Shown: in pieces, positions 26,944 to 38,524 of the stretch
Position numbering within the stretch: the stretch's first letter is position 1
Layout: every line of letters begins with the position of its first letter
NCBI GenBank assembly: GCA_963920765.1
Contig: OY987242.1
Coordinates: forward strand, 3,870,789-3,934,788
Length of the DNA stretch: 64,000 bases
Origin: Ulota crispa
Lineage: Eukaryota > Streptophyta > Bryopsida > Orthotrichales > Orthotrichaceae
Reading direction: 5' to 3'
Position numbers and translations under genes: made by a program
The notes under the pieces: generated by a model
Databases searched by the model: none
Told to the model about the DNA's origin: nothing
What the model saw: the letters and a program-made list of their open reading frames with translations, nothing else

Positions 26944-29900
26944 TCAAGCAGTTGCTTCAGAAAACCCTAAATTCTCTACGAGCTTTGTGATGCTCTTCTT
27001 GCCTACACTGAAGCTGTCCTTGAGCCTCTTGCTCGCCGAGCGTGGTATTGTGTTTAAAGGCAACGGAGAGTCTCTTGCCTCAGGAACTGGAGCTGCATTG
27101 ACAGTCGGTGTGATTTGCAGGGAGTCCTGAAGTGGAGTGTAGAAAGGTGAAGGGACGGAGCCATTGCTGTCATCTGGTGATACCGAAAGCTTGCCTCGTA
27201 GTTCTGGCCATTCCTTCGTCACGTGCTTGAGAATGTTGGCTTCTGCTCTGGATCCCGTGCTGGAGTCCGTGCGTCCTGCGTTCCAGGCCAGGTACGTTCA
27301 TCAGATACCTAAACCTTAAACCGCCTAAACCCTAAAGGAGCCAAGTGTTTCAAATTCATACTACTCCCTTTGTCCCTCTAAAAACGTCCAAATCTAACAC
27401 ATTTCTTGTACCTCTAAAAAGCTCATTTCAAACGCTGAGAAAGCGTTTATCATGTTCAATGATCTCATGGGGGCAAGTTAAGCAATTAGAGAGCATTCCT
27501 CTCCTAACAAGCTTGGCCTTGCCCATATGAGGTACCATTGTTGCTACTAATCTTTAAATCATCAATAATGAGGAGCTGGCAACATGCACAAATATGGTAC
27601 TTTTTGCATGGAATTTGGGTGCCAAAATGAGCGACATCAAAACTAGAGATTTTGAATTCATTTGGTAGATGGTATATTGATTCTAGAATGCATGTGTCAC
27701 TATCACAAAGACTAAAAACACAGTTAATCCTTCGCAAGGAAGTTTTTTGGACGTTTTTAGAGGGATAGAGGGAGTATTTTATAGACAGGAGATCGAAACC
27801 GTTGATCACGAGAAGCAATAGAGAGAACATTGCACACAAAACAAGCCTGGAAAGTGCCAAAAAAGCACACGTGACCTAATTAGGGTTACACGTTGAACTA
27901 CGTTTAGTTCGACCTTGTTGAAGTAACAATTCTCTACAAGTCTTACGGACGTGTTGGACAATACTGCAGAAGTGTAGCTGGCGCAAGTAGTGATCCGACA
28001 CAGCCAAGCAAAAAAATCAGGGGAATGGCAATGGAACTCACCTCCAGTGCTACCTCGAGAGCTTCGTGCACCAGACTTTGTGATTCGAGGTTTAGGGTTT
28101 ACTTGAGCACCGTCTTCCCAAAACACTTCGACTTTCTCATTCGGAGTGACAACGCTGGTGTCAAGCTTACTTTTGATGAGTGTTGGTTTGACCATGTGCT
28201 CGCCATATTCATCAGATGCATCAGACCTACTACTACTCCGTGACGTTTGCAGGTTTCCGGTTTCCTCGATTGATGTGGGAATCTCATCATGGAATGATGA
28301 TGATGCGTGGAGGATTTCAGGCGACGCTCGTTGACTGCAGGATTGATACGAACTGCCGGGACATGAGCTCGAAGTGCGCATCTCTCCAGAGAATCTGCTT
28401 GGACTGCATCGGAAGCCATTTCGTGCTTCCAAGGGTAAAGATAGCACCATGGGGATGCTCTTTTCTTTCATCAACATCCACTTCTCTTTCTCCGTGAGGC
28501 ACACGAGCTCATGCTTTCTGAGCTTTCCGGTTGTGGTGGTGATCTCGCCACTCACGTCACGAGAACTCTCCATGCTACTGTCTTCGGTTTGGTAGGATCC
28601 TGTAATAGGTCGTATGATAGTAGATGCTTCTCTGACTTGAGCCGCTACCTTGACAGCTTCTGTGGCATTCAGGCGTGCTAGTTTCCATGGGTTGATCCCC
28701 ACTGACGCCTTTTTCTGAGCTTGTTTTGTAACAGCCTTTGTCGGTGTTGCTGTTTTTGCAGCAGATGGCGTCGATTCCAAGTCTCCACTGAATGCCAACA
28801 CTTGCTGGTTCCACAGTTGCAAGTAAGCAGGCCAACCTTTTACAGGACTGTTGTGTGCAATAGAAAGAAGGGAAAATTTTCAAGCATGCTCCTGAAGTTT
28901 GCAATATGTACATAGATACCCCTGCTTTTTCAGAAATTACACAAATACCCTTGAACCAAAAAATATAGGTGTGCTTATTTGTTGTGCTTGTACTTCCTTC
29001 ATGACTAATGTTGAAGAAGGGAATTTAATAAAACAAAAAAGAAGCAACGTGTGCACAAAGGAAGAAGGGAAGTGGCATGCACAACAAAACAAAGGCCTGA
29101 ATTTTTTTTGGTCCAAGGGTATTTGTGTAATTTCTGAAAAAGCAGGGGTATCTATGTAAATATTGCAAACTTCAGGGAAGAATTTCGTACTCACTTAGCT
29201 ACCAAGATTCATAGTTCCATGTATTTTCCCTTGTTTTGGTTTTACAACAAAAAGTTAAGTATTTAAGTCAAGTATTTGTACCTGCTGATGCTCTACAAAC
29301 ATGCGAGGGGGAGTACAGAAGACACCGCTCCGCAGTGCCAGAGCCCCGGCGGAGCTGTATCCACTAATCCCCGTGGAATTTGAGCTTGCAGGCGATGATG
29401 TCAAGCTGTTGAACCCGTCCCCTTCCGCGGTATCATGCTCCAAGCCCTGTTCTCTTGTAGCCAGGATGTAATCGTATGTTGTGATTCCCTAATCCCAATG
29501 CACCACAAATTAGCCTAATAATAATAATAATTAAGGCCAACGTGGAAATATTCACATGCTGTTTTGAGTAGACTTGCCTTTTTACTGTGATAATGTTTTC
29601 TTATGTGAACTGTAGAAGCAGCATAAGGATTTGATGAATACAGAACCGGAAGGAAGATTCTGACTGACTCTCTCACCTTGTGGATTAGAATGAGGTGGAA
29701 GAAGAAAAGCTGACACAACGGGATTGTTGCCACCATAGCCAGCAGGGACAGCAACAACTGCAGCACAACATCCCAATCCCAATACAATATATGTAAATTA
29801 CATTTACTTTTGCATACTTTTGCATACGTTTGCATCGTTTCCATACTTTTCTGAAGTTCAAGTTTATGTAGAAAGAAAGGCAGATGGTGACGATGTGGAC

Positions 29901-32900
29901 AAAGCCTTTGGATGAAAGTTTCATACCACTACTATGATGTAAGGTACTCGAGAGAAGCTACTGCCAAGTCTGTGAAGTATCTCCTTCTCGAAGATTGCTC
30001 TCTGAGTGAAGCAGCGGACGAGGACACCAATTCCAGTGCTCCACACCATGATCAACTGCATCCATCAAAGCGTCAATTCAACCCAAAAAGTAACAAAAAA
30101 GGTACGTATAATAATACTAAACTTGAGGTCATCTCTTTCAATACACTGATTCTGCACGTGAGAGTAGGATGTAGGGTTTAAGATTTAGGGCTTAAGGTTT
30201 TTTTTCCAAAAGATAAAATTGAAGTTTCGGGGATAAAGCAAGCAAGCAAACAAGTAGCGCACCAACAAGAGACTCGCCACCATCAGGGTCACGAAGGTCC
30301 TGTAATTCCTCTTCCCAACGCAGTTGTTGAGCCACTGTGATCAAGGTATTACAAAAACAATTATTAGAAAAAAAAACACTTGACAAGAAAATTGAAGAGT
30401 TGGAAAAATATTGAAAACTTAAAACGAAAATACGTACTTCGGTATGAAGTGGTATTAGGGATTACCCGGCAGTGGTGGTCAAACTCGTGTACACACTTGT
30501 CACAAGCCTTGCAGTGCTTGCTGTTTCTGGATATCTGCCATTGCGCACGTTCTCCAAATGAGTTGGGCTCAAACGGATTTTCTCTACCCTAAATGCCAAT
30601 GTTTTTTTTAATTGATGGCCCAAATTTAGATTCACAAATTTAGCCCAAGTTCTTCAAATTGGTCTTTATACATGGTGACCCAGTTTTTTGACTTGGGCAC
30701 AGTTAGTGGCATCAAAAAATGGATGACCCACTTCAAGGTTTCAAGCAATCTTGCTGCTTCACCTTGGCGGTTTTTAATTGGACCAACAATTAGGCTCTGT
30801 TATAAAGTGCTTTGATACACATTTATATAAAATAAAAGCTAAACAAAAGCTAAACTTCAAAAAAAATCATTACAACGTAGAGTCTTCCCTCTAATAAGTT
30901 TTAGCCTTGGTGGACTAGGAGTTCCAAACCTTAGAAGGAGGTTAAAACTTACTCCAGGAAAACTTTTCGCAAAGAGGAGTGCACAAAAAACTCTTTACTT
31001 TTCCCCTCCACAAAGTTTGAAAATCTGAGTTTGGTTAAAACTTGCTACCTTATTAAAACCCTGGTTCTCAAGATTTTTCAAAACTTAGCAGAGAGGTTGA
31101 AATAAGTGTATTTATATGACTTTTTGTTTTTGGCAAAGACAAAGACAGAGCCGCACCTTAGCTTTGCAAATGCTGCAGTAAAGCAAGAGCTCTTCCACGT
31201 TGCACTTGGTGGAACAGTCCATTGCACAGCAAGCCCATGGGAAACTCAGCAACCCACGACCGCAACAGCTTGAACACCTTGCTGCTGCTGCTTTTAGGGT
31301 TAGGATTAGGGTTGCCGGAGTTCTCTGGGACTCGTCCTGGGAATGCTCCAAGGGGGTGTTGTGATTTGGGAGTGACAGCTTGGCCCTTGCAGCCCGTTTG
31401 GAATGGTGCACCCCTGGATCAGCTGGGTCGCACCCGGCACATACCATGTACAAAACAAACACTACCAACACCTGCAAAAACAACGAAAAAATAAATAATA
31501 AACAAACTCAATGTCAGCCCAAGACATATTAGGCCTTGTATCAAGAGACAGCAAAGGCTATCCTTTTTTGCTTTGAAGAAGCACATTGCTTGTGTAATTC
31601 TTAAGGTGGAAGCACCCATTGCCAACAACGTCTCGTACCCAACCAATAGGGTGTGCTAGTTCCAATATCAATAGGGATAAGTGCTTTGGAATACGTTTTT
31701 TTGTCCTTTCCAAGGTTAGGACCACTCAGGTCAAAACCATGTGTCCCAAAGTGAAGTAGGAATTATTGAGCAGAATGAAGTTTGGCTATTATCAAAATTG
31801 CATGAGTCCAAAGGATGGCAACGGGTCCAAAGCACTTTTTGACTCCCAAAATTCACAGTAACTTCAGTTTTACAAATAAAATTATGAAAAATTTACAATC
31901 CCAATATTTCTTATCTTCCTACATGGGAAAAGTATTTTTTGACTCAAACTCTTTGTAGCTTGTTGCAGAGTCGCTTAAATTATCGCGTATGGGTGCTTCG
32001 ACCTTATCTTGTCCTATTCAAACTCCATGCCGTCCACCTTTTATCATACCTAGCCTCAGTTAAACTAGAACAATATTGGCACCCTTTTGGCTGACAATCT
32101 AGTATTCAGCTTCTCAAGGTACTCCTTCACCATGTTTCTAGCTATTGCCTTTGCCATTCTTACGTTACACAGTAATTTGGCTATTTGGTTCATATTGAGA
32201 TGATAATGTTATTGCTTTCACCAGATACAGAGACATTTTAGCTCAGCGGATTGGTAAGTAAATGAGAACGTCAAAGTGATTATGTCTCTAATTGACAGCA
32301 TTTCTAACAACCTGGTGTTAAACCTACTTTGTGATTCTTTGTGGTAAAGCCAAAATGATAGGGATTGAGATACAAGCTATATTCTAGAAGCGTAGATTGA
32401 GGGTTGCTAGATGGGGTTCAACTAAGAGCCTTGAAATGATAGTTTTTAGCGTATGGAAAGATGCGCTTGGGTGAGAGCTTTCTATTAATATGGAAATCTC
32501 AAAACATACTATTTCTTACAGTATGCTTTAGTAGGATGGGATTCTTACCACCGGGGAGAAGATTGCATAAATGTGAAACTTCAGTACGCTGCTTCCAACA
32601 AAAGGTACGAAGAAGACGTAGAAGGATAACGAAATCCCTGAAAACAATGCCACCGCCACCGTCTGCCAATTGTCCCCACATATATTTAAAGTTAAGAACA
32701 GGAACAAAAGCCTCTTCATGAATTGCAATTGCGTCATATAAATAAAATCTCATTTTTCAATACCCATCGTCAGTATTTATTCAACAAATTAGTTTGCAAT
32801 GTAAATTGTTTGCTATTTTCGGGTTATTTGATTCCAAAACTAGCATGGAAGTTTGCTCTTAGTACCAAGACACTACTAGAGCGCATCACGATGAGAAGTT

Positions 32901-33467
32901 GCAAGAGAACATTGAACCCTCTTGTGTTGCATTAACGGAGGAAAAAACTTTCAGGTTGGCCATTTTGTAACTACACTAACCTGCACATTTGTCTCTTTTC
33001 TTACTAGGAGAGGCTCAACAAAAGTGATTCCAAACATCCCAAAAGATTCTAAAAATTCAACTCCTTGTCCCTCTTGGATTTTCAGAAAACGTATAAGAAG
33101 GATTTCTGAATGACGTGGTTGGTTACCCAAGATTTTAAACCTACTTTTGGAAACTTCACTATACGTCAATCTTCCATAGAAAATTTTAGTTATGACGCCC
33201 CCATATTTTGTGAAAGTGACACTGTGCATGGGATGGTTTAGAGTAAAACGTCCACGTTCCCGATAATCAGAAAAGCACACAAAAAAAAGCAAAAAAATTT
33301 ACATTAACAATTTTACATTACAAACTTGTTTGTCATTTCTGAGTTTTACTATTCCTAACCAGCATGGAAGTCTGCCTTTTTACCTCCGTGAGAGAGGCAG
33401 AGTGAGAGAGAAAGAGAATGTGTACCTGCAGAGGATGATACGGCAGCTCCCATCCATGGTTTCGCAT
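26944..33467 (-). CDS. DHHC-type protein S-acyltransferase (10 exons, 707 aa)
   Basis: Integral membrane palmitoyltransferase that attaches long-chain acyl groups to cysteines of cytosolic-side proteins. Minus-strand exons in gene order: 33426-33467, 32549-32662, 31157-31471, 30466-30534, 30263-30334, 29927-30055, 29677-29757, 29282-29488, 28042-28804, 26944-27275. The N-terminus MRNHGWELPYHPLQ is typical of one plant PAT clade. Membrane segments follow (residues about 15-37, 53-66, and two after the core). DPADPG precedes the cysteine-rich domain, CSICKAKISRNSKHCKAC, with DHHC at 176-179 (Cys179 catalytic) and WLNNCVGKRNYRTF. TTYDY after the fourth segment stands where many PATs have TTxE. 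The C-terminal tail of about 365 residues is Ser-rich and low in recognisable structure; residues 104-130 are an atypical insert partly encoded by telomere-like repeats. Exons 1-9 join in phase 0. The last two exons are less certain because they lack family motifs. Confidence 0.9.
27364..27774. mobile_element. Stowaway-like MITE in DHHC gene intron 9 (copy 2)
   Basis: Begins CTCCCTTTGTCCCTCTAAAA and ends with the inverse (TTTTTAGAGGGATAGAGGGAG), flanked by TA (27362-27363, 27775-27776). The interior (for example CACATTTCTTGTACC and ATTCTAGAATGCATGTGTCA) matches the copy at 20632-21061 closely and in the same orientation. The high similarity suggests fairly recent activity relative to the other MITEs here. 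Confidence 0.88.
28870..29190. mobile_element. Intron-family MITE (copy 4), inverted, in DHHC gene intron 8
   Basis: The left arm GGGAAAATTTTCAAGC...CATAGATACCCC and right arm GGGGTATCTATGTAAATATT match the 14862-15185 family, with the interior in the opposite orientation. The right terminus is diverged after CTTCAGGG, so that boundary is approximate. Confidence 0.75.
32235..32515 (+). mobile_element. tRNA-related SINE-like insert in DHHC gene intron 2
   Basis: TAGCTCAGCGGATTGG near 32240 fits the polymerase III A box (TRGCNNAGYNGG). About 80 bases later GGTGTTAAACCTAC loosely resembles a B box (GGTTCGANNCC). The 3' part, ending GAGAGCTTTCTATTAATATG, resembles the tail of the insert at 15228-15530. 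The head-tail layout and length fit a plant SINE, lying antisense to the host gene. No clean flanking duplication was found, so this is moderate evidence. Confidence 0.5.
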
Positions 33468-35579
33468 CGTGCCAGCAACACTGCCACTTACCAAACTTGG
33501 CAGTAACTTGAAAAATTCACATATTCCTCCACAAACACAAGAAGACTCTTCACTGCAATGCGCGTCTGAAACTCTCCAGCACGAGCTCAGCTCTCCCAAA
33601 GCAGCAAAAAGCCCGGCTATGGCGGTGTTCGACACGAGGATACTCCTGATCTTTACCAAGAACGGCGTCGATGCAAAACACGAGGTAAAAGCAAACTATG
33701 AACTACTGCATGGCAACCCTGATTTGCATTTCGTCACTTCTTTGCAAGCTGCAAGCGCCAGGACCGCCATAGATCACCGGTGTCAGCTCTCGTTTGCACT
33801 GCTGCCTGCCAGATTGCTCCATAGCTCCAACTTTCGATCGTCACAAACTGCAAGGCTACTGCTTTCTTTCTCTCCACACAGTCATACCCGATGTGACGGA
33901 ACTTCAGTGCAAACAGACGATGTAGTGAAGCTGCAAAGGAAGGAAGAGAGCTTGGTGTAGAGCGAAGGAAAGCTATGGAGTATGCATGGTGGACAAGCTG
34001 CGGAGTGCGTGGTGAGAGCGACGGTCACGACGACGCTCCAGCGTTGCTACTTAGTGAGCCTGGTTATGAGTGTCAGGGCGCTGCAGCTTTGGCCATTGAT
34101 TGAGATGCGTTGCGCCTGCGGGGGTGTTCAGTGGGGCAGACATGCGACGCACCATGGCTGCTGCTGCAGGAAGGGTGTCGCAATGCGCAGCTCCTCTTTC
34201 TCTCTCTTGCAAACAAGGTCGGCGAACTAGAGAAACAAAAGTTGAGGGAAAATGTGATGAGTTACTGCAGTGCTACTTTGAGGCTTTTGCAATGTTTGAG
34301 AAGTGTTTTGTTTGGGAATATTTGGGGGATGTCGAGTGCAGTGAGTGCAGAGGATTGATTCCCATGTTACCCCCTCCTCCCCGCTTTTTTTTCCATGATG
34401 CCTCTCTGCCAAAACTGACAGTGTTGCTGTCAAGGTGTTTGATTTGAGCTTTCAAGTGCCTTCTGTTCTTTTCCGGTGTCCTCGAAGATCCAACTGGCCT
34501 GGCCTGAGCCGCCTGACGACGGAACCATGCCTCGAACCGATCCTATAACCACGCCTGGAACCGAACCAAAACGAGCTTCGCCAGCGTTGCATTGTCAGAT
34601 GGTCTGACACACTTGAAGCATGGATGATAAGTGTTTTGGGGTCTCTCAAAGTATTTTCATCGCACTCCATCCTAAGATTAGTGTGTTAACATTTTAAAGA
34701 CCACACACATTTTCTCAAAACTCACTAGAAATTAGGGACAATAAATTTAGATGTGTAGTTTAATCAAATATGGATCCAATTTGAATGATCCAATTGTATA
34801 ATTGGAACAAACATATTGTTTATTGTAAAGTATCAAAATTTCAACCAAATTTACAATTGGAGGTGAAATAATATAATGATTGAGTAAGTTGTATGTGGAA
34901 AATTTTTAGTGTTTCATATTTGTGTAGTTTTGAATGTTAACACTTCATGCAAGCTTTACTTATTGTATTTTTAAAAAGCAAGATTTCCCACCTTTTCAAT
35001 AAGACCAATTTCACACAAAATGGATAAAAATAACAATCACAAGGGGTAGCTAAGTGAGAAAAAAGGGTCAAAATCCTGCTTTATTTGTCATCTTAAAGTG
35101 GTGCTACAAGAAATTTGATAAATGCCATGAAAAATCTGATTGATGAAAAAAATCAAGAATTGACCTTAAGTGTAAGGTGACAAATCTTAAAAATGAAATG
35201 ACAACACCATTTCAATAGATCTTCAAAAACTATGATTCTATTGCTACCACATACAAAAACAATACAAGCGTATTTCTCAAGCAATTAAAAAAAAAATAGG
35301 ACCACACAATTGAAATTTGACATTCTTCTTCAACATTTGATGTGTTATGTTGTTGCTATAATCCATACTTGACCAAAAATGGATACGTGTTTTGAAGTCA
35401 TGGTATATAAACACCATTATTTGTCAACTCACATACCTGATTTCATTATTGTTTTTTCAGATGGATGCAAAATTCTTGTGATCACATGCATCCTTCAAGA
35501 CCAAATTCCAAATTGTTGAGCAATTTTATTGTTTATGCCAGAAACCACTCTCTGCAACCACAATATGGTTGTGTGGTCC
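33468..35579. other. DHHC gene 5' flank and intergenic DNA
   Basis: The first several hundred bases are GC-richer and should hold the 5' leader and promoter of the minus-strand DHHC gene. Open frames here (33469-33960, 33982-34447) show no recognisable domains and I do not call them genes. From about 34.7 kb on, the DNA is AT-rich with no supported feature. Confidence 0.45.
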
Positions 35580-35647
35580 TTAACCCCTCAACGCCCTGGG
35601 TATCACAAAGTAGCCAAATTTCTGTTGCTGGGGCGTTGAGGGGTTAA
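35580..35647. mobile_element. 68-bp TTAA-flanked micro-MITE
   Basis: Begins TTAACCCCTCAACGCCCTGG and ends with the inverse of TTAACCCCTCAACGCCCCAG. At least 17 terminal bases pair without mismatch, leaving only about 30 bases of interior. The ends belong to the same TTAACCCCT family as the much longer elements at 1596, 57011, 59855 and 61995. Confidence 0.75.
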
Positions 35648-36598
35648 AGGGTTAAATAGAACACCTAGCTTTAAACTTCTGAGGGAGGGAAAACAACGTG
35701 TTGCAAATCATTTTTGGTATCTTTTGAAACATTTTTGTATGTCAATAAATAAAGACAAACATGAAGATGGTTGCACTCCTTTGAAGTGCTCAAGAATCAT
35801 ACGTATACGTATATATGGTCATTCCAAAGACATCTTGGATTGGACTCTATATCGGTAGAAACATATAAATGAAAGCCTAAAAATTTTGGTACACATGACA
35901 CAAACAAACATCACATCAATTGAGTGTTTATCCGTGTGTTTGATTGCCTAAATAAGAATCATAGATAAATTATGGCAAAAATCAAGTTGCAGGATACTTT
36001 TCATCGAAGTCCCACACGAGGATTATAAGGATCCTAGAAGACTCGACAAAATCATATAAGAGTTTCTTAAACAGTCATCAAAGATTCAGCATAGAAAATC
36101 ATCTAATATTGCTGTTCATGTGGAAAGCCAAAGAGATAGGAAATCAACTCATGAAATACTGGTCATTTCACATTAATGATACGCATACAGTAGCACAAAA
36201 GATATCCAAAAGAATTTTCTTACAGGCCATCTCGTTGCCAAGGTACTTCCCATACAAATGCAGATAAGTCGCTCCAAACATGGGTCGACCGCAATAATTT
36301 GCATCTGCACAGGATATCAAATTTCTAACTAACCCTTGAAGGTCGACCTAAAGGCAGATACAAGCAAAGGAGCACCAAATCTGACGAAGTGAGATGAATC
36401 TTCCCTTCTCTCGTGGTAATGGACCTTCCTAGGTTAATCCTGATGAGAGAACTGAGCTAAATTCTGAATTATGGTGTATCAATGAGTGCACAAAGTGTCT
36501 AATAAGTACAGATTCATACCTATTTGAAGCATGGTATGCCATTTACTGCCATTTGCAGATTGTAGGTAAAAATCACATTAAAAAGACTACAACAAGTT
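35648..36598. other. Intergenic DNA and V-ATPase c'' 3' flank
   Basis: No additional gene is recognised. The right-hand part presumably contains the 3' UTR of the minus-strand V-ATPase subunit gene that ends at 36599. Confidence 0.45.
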
Positions 36599-38181
36599 TC
36601 AAGCTAAAGCAGCAGCAGGCCATGTCGCCTGAGATGACATGATGATACCCACAATCACTCCGAAAAGACCTAGAGCACTCCCAAAGATTTCAATGACTAA
36701 AATCTTGACAAACAACGTCGAATTCTGAGCATCTGAGAGTGCACAGCTGCTGCCTATGATACCCACGCATAGCCTGCCATAAGAAAACGAACGAAAAGCT
36801 CAATTCACGTGCAGACTGCCTCCAACTCAATCTTTTTCAAGAGGCGAGAATAATTATTCACCACCATACACATATAAAACTTCGGCAGGTTCCCAACTCA
36901 ACAAACATGCAACACACAAAGAAATAACATAGGCCAATCTGTTGACACAGGACTGATCGCTCTTTCGTCACCTATTAGAATTTCTGAAATCAACACCTGC
37001 TCTTGTTAACCCATATGTACCCCAACGGCCAAAACTGACCATTTACGAATCTGTAGGAGTTCAACAATACATAGCAGATATATTCTGAAAGCTCTTGTCA
37101 CTGACTATTAGCATCCAAAAGTGGATAAATTTGGTACTTAAGTATTGAGACGCCTGACACTTAAAAGGAAGGGCGAGTTAGATGAATTCACAGCATGAAC
37201 CAAAATTAGGATTAAGAATGCTCACTCACCCGCAGAGAAGATTTGCAAAGCCAACGATGATCCCTGAAGCGAACAATGAGTAGCCAGCTCGCATGGAATC
37301 CGGATGAAACGGTTGCTTTGTTGCCTCCAGCTTGGTCTGCAGAATAATAGCTACAATCACTCCATAGATAGCCACTGCTTCGCAGAAAATCACACTGCAA
37401 AAAAGTTACAACGTTCAGTTAGTGTCGACAAGCTAAACCACCTGCTGATTCAGTAAGAATGGGAAACTCATGTCCAACACTTAAGGATCCTCAGTTCACC
37501 TGATTAGGTTCTTCGACGTGATTCGAGGAGCCTTAATTGCAGCACCTATAAGACTGCTCCCAGTTATGTAAATTCCCCTGTTCAAAATGCCACCTCAGAA
37601 ATAAGATACCATAGGAAGAATCCACTACTAAAAAAACAACACATAACAACATCCAAGTACTGAAGAAAGTCCGAAAGCGAGGTACAAGGTGCTAATCTGC
37701 CCCCTCGCGAATCTAGTACATGCGGTGATATGGATTTCTTCAATGAACAATTTAGAGCGGAGACGACACTAAGATTCAAAACTAGTGACTAACTCCGCCA
37801 GCGTCTCAAGGATACAAACCAAAGTAGACTTGGTTATCTTTAAAAAAACATTACTTGTTTGGAGGTGTCGAAAAGCCAGATCAGCATGCAATTTAGCGCC
37901 TGTACTGTCCTAGGATACTAGAACAGCATTGCGAGCGTCCATGACCATAAGAACAAGCTTGAATTGTTCTCAAGTCACATATCAAACCAAAACTATTGAT
38001 GGAGTTGAGAGTCTTGCGATTATAAAGAATTTATAGAGAGTGATCGGGGAGAGAAAAATTACCAGGATGCTCCGAGGACGGACACGCCAATTGAGACCGC
38101 AATTCCAATGGCAGAGAACACGTAGGGCGACATGTACAGCAACGCATGAGTCCACGCATACCACCACGCCACAAACCCCAT
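36599..38181 (-). CDS. VHA-c'': V-type H+-ATPase proteolipid subunit c'' (4 exons, 178 aa)
   Basis: Proteolipid of the membrane V0 ring that carries protons across the vacuolar/endosomal membrane. Minus-strand exons in gene order: 38063-38181, 37500-37577, 37230-37394, 36599-36773, with consistent phases. Four hydrophobic helices are visible. Family blocks are [32 protein letters not shown] (given here in part: [11 protein letters not shown]), [22 protein letters not shown] (in part: [12 protein letters not shown]) with the essential proton-carrying Glu71, [12 protein letters not shown], and [15 protein letters not shown] with a C-terminal [10 protein letters not shown]. The length equals that of plant c'' (about 180 aa) rather than c (about 165 aa), and the N-terminal [10 protein letters not shown] is shorter than in yeast Vma16. 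Both termini are well supported. Confidence 0.95.
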
Positions 38182-38421
38182 TTTGGCAGATTTACTACTG
38201 CAAAACGAGAGGCTCCTTTCTCCGCGCTCCTCTTGTTCTCTCTCACGCGAATCGAGCTGGCACCGCGTTACTGCCAAACTACGAAACCAGAGGAGCGTCC
38301 TACAGAGCTCGGGACCAAATTGTCACGGGCACAAAATCAAACCCTAAACGTGCTCTGTTTGATAATGCTACGACGAGAGAGACGACATCGGACTCTCGTA
38401 TCTTTTGCTCAGCGCAAAAGT

Positions 38422-38518
38422 TGATGGATGAATGGATATGCGGGTGTTTCGATAGATGAAATAAAAATTGGATGAATCATCGGATGAATGGATATATGAA
38501 TGAATGCATGGATGATAA
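38422..38518 (+). repeat. ATGGATGA-type short tandem repeat
   Basis: Imperfect repeats of ATGGATGA / GATGAATGGATA run up to the edge of the adjacent MITE. They lie about 250 bases upstream of the V-ATPase start codon, on the promoter side. Confidence 0.7.
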
Positions 38519-38524
38519 ATTAAA

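Noticed and set aside
33469-33960. 163-codon plus-strand open frame opposite the DHHC gene first exon
   Set aside because: It begins two bases from the divergent start codon and has no recognisable domain; more likely 5' flank of the DHHC gene.
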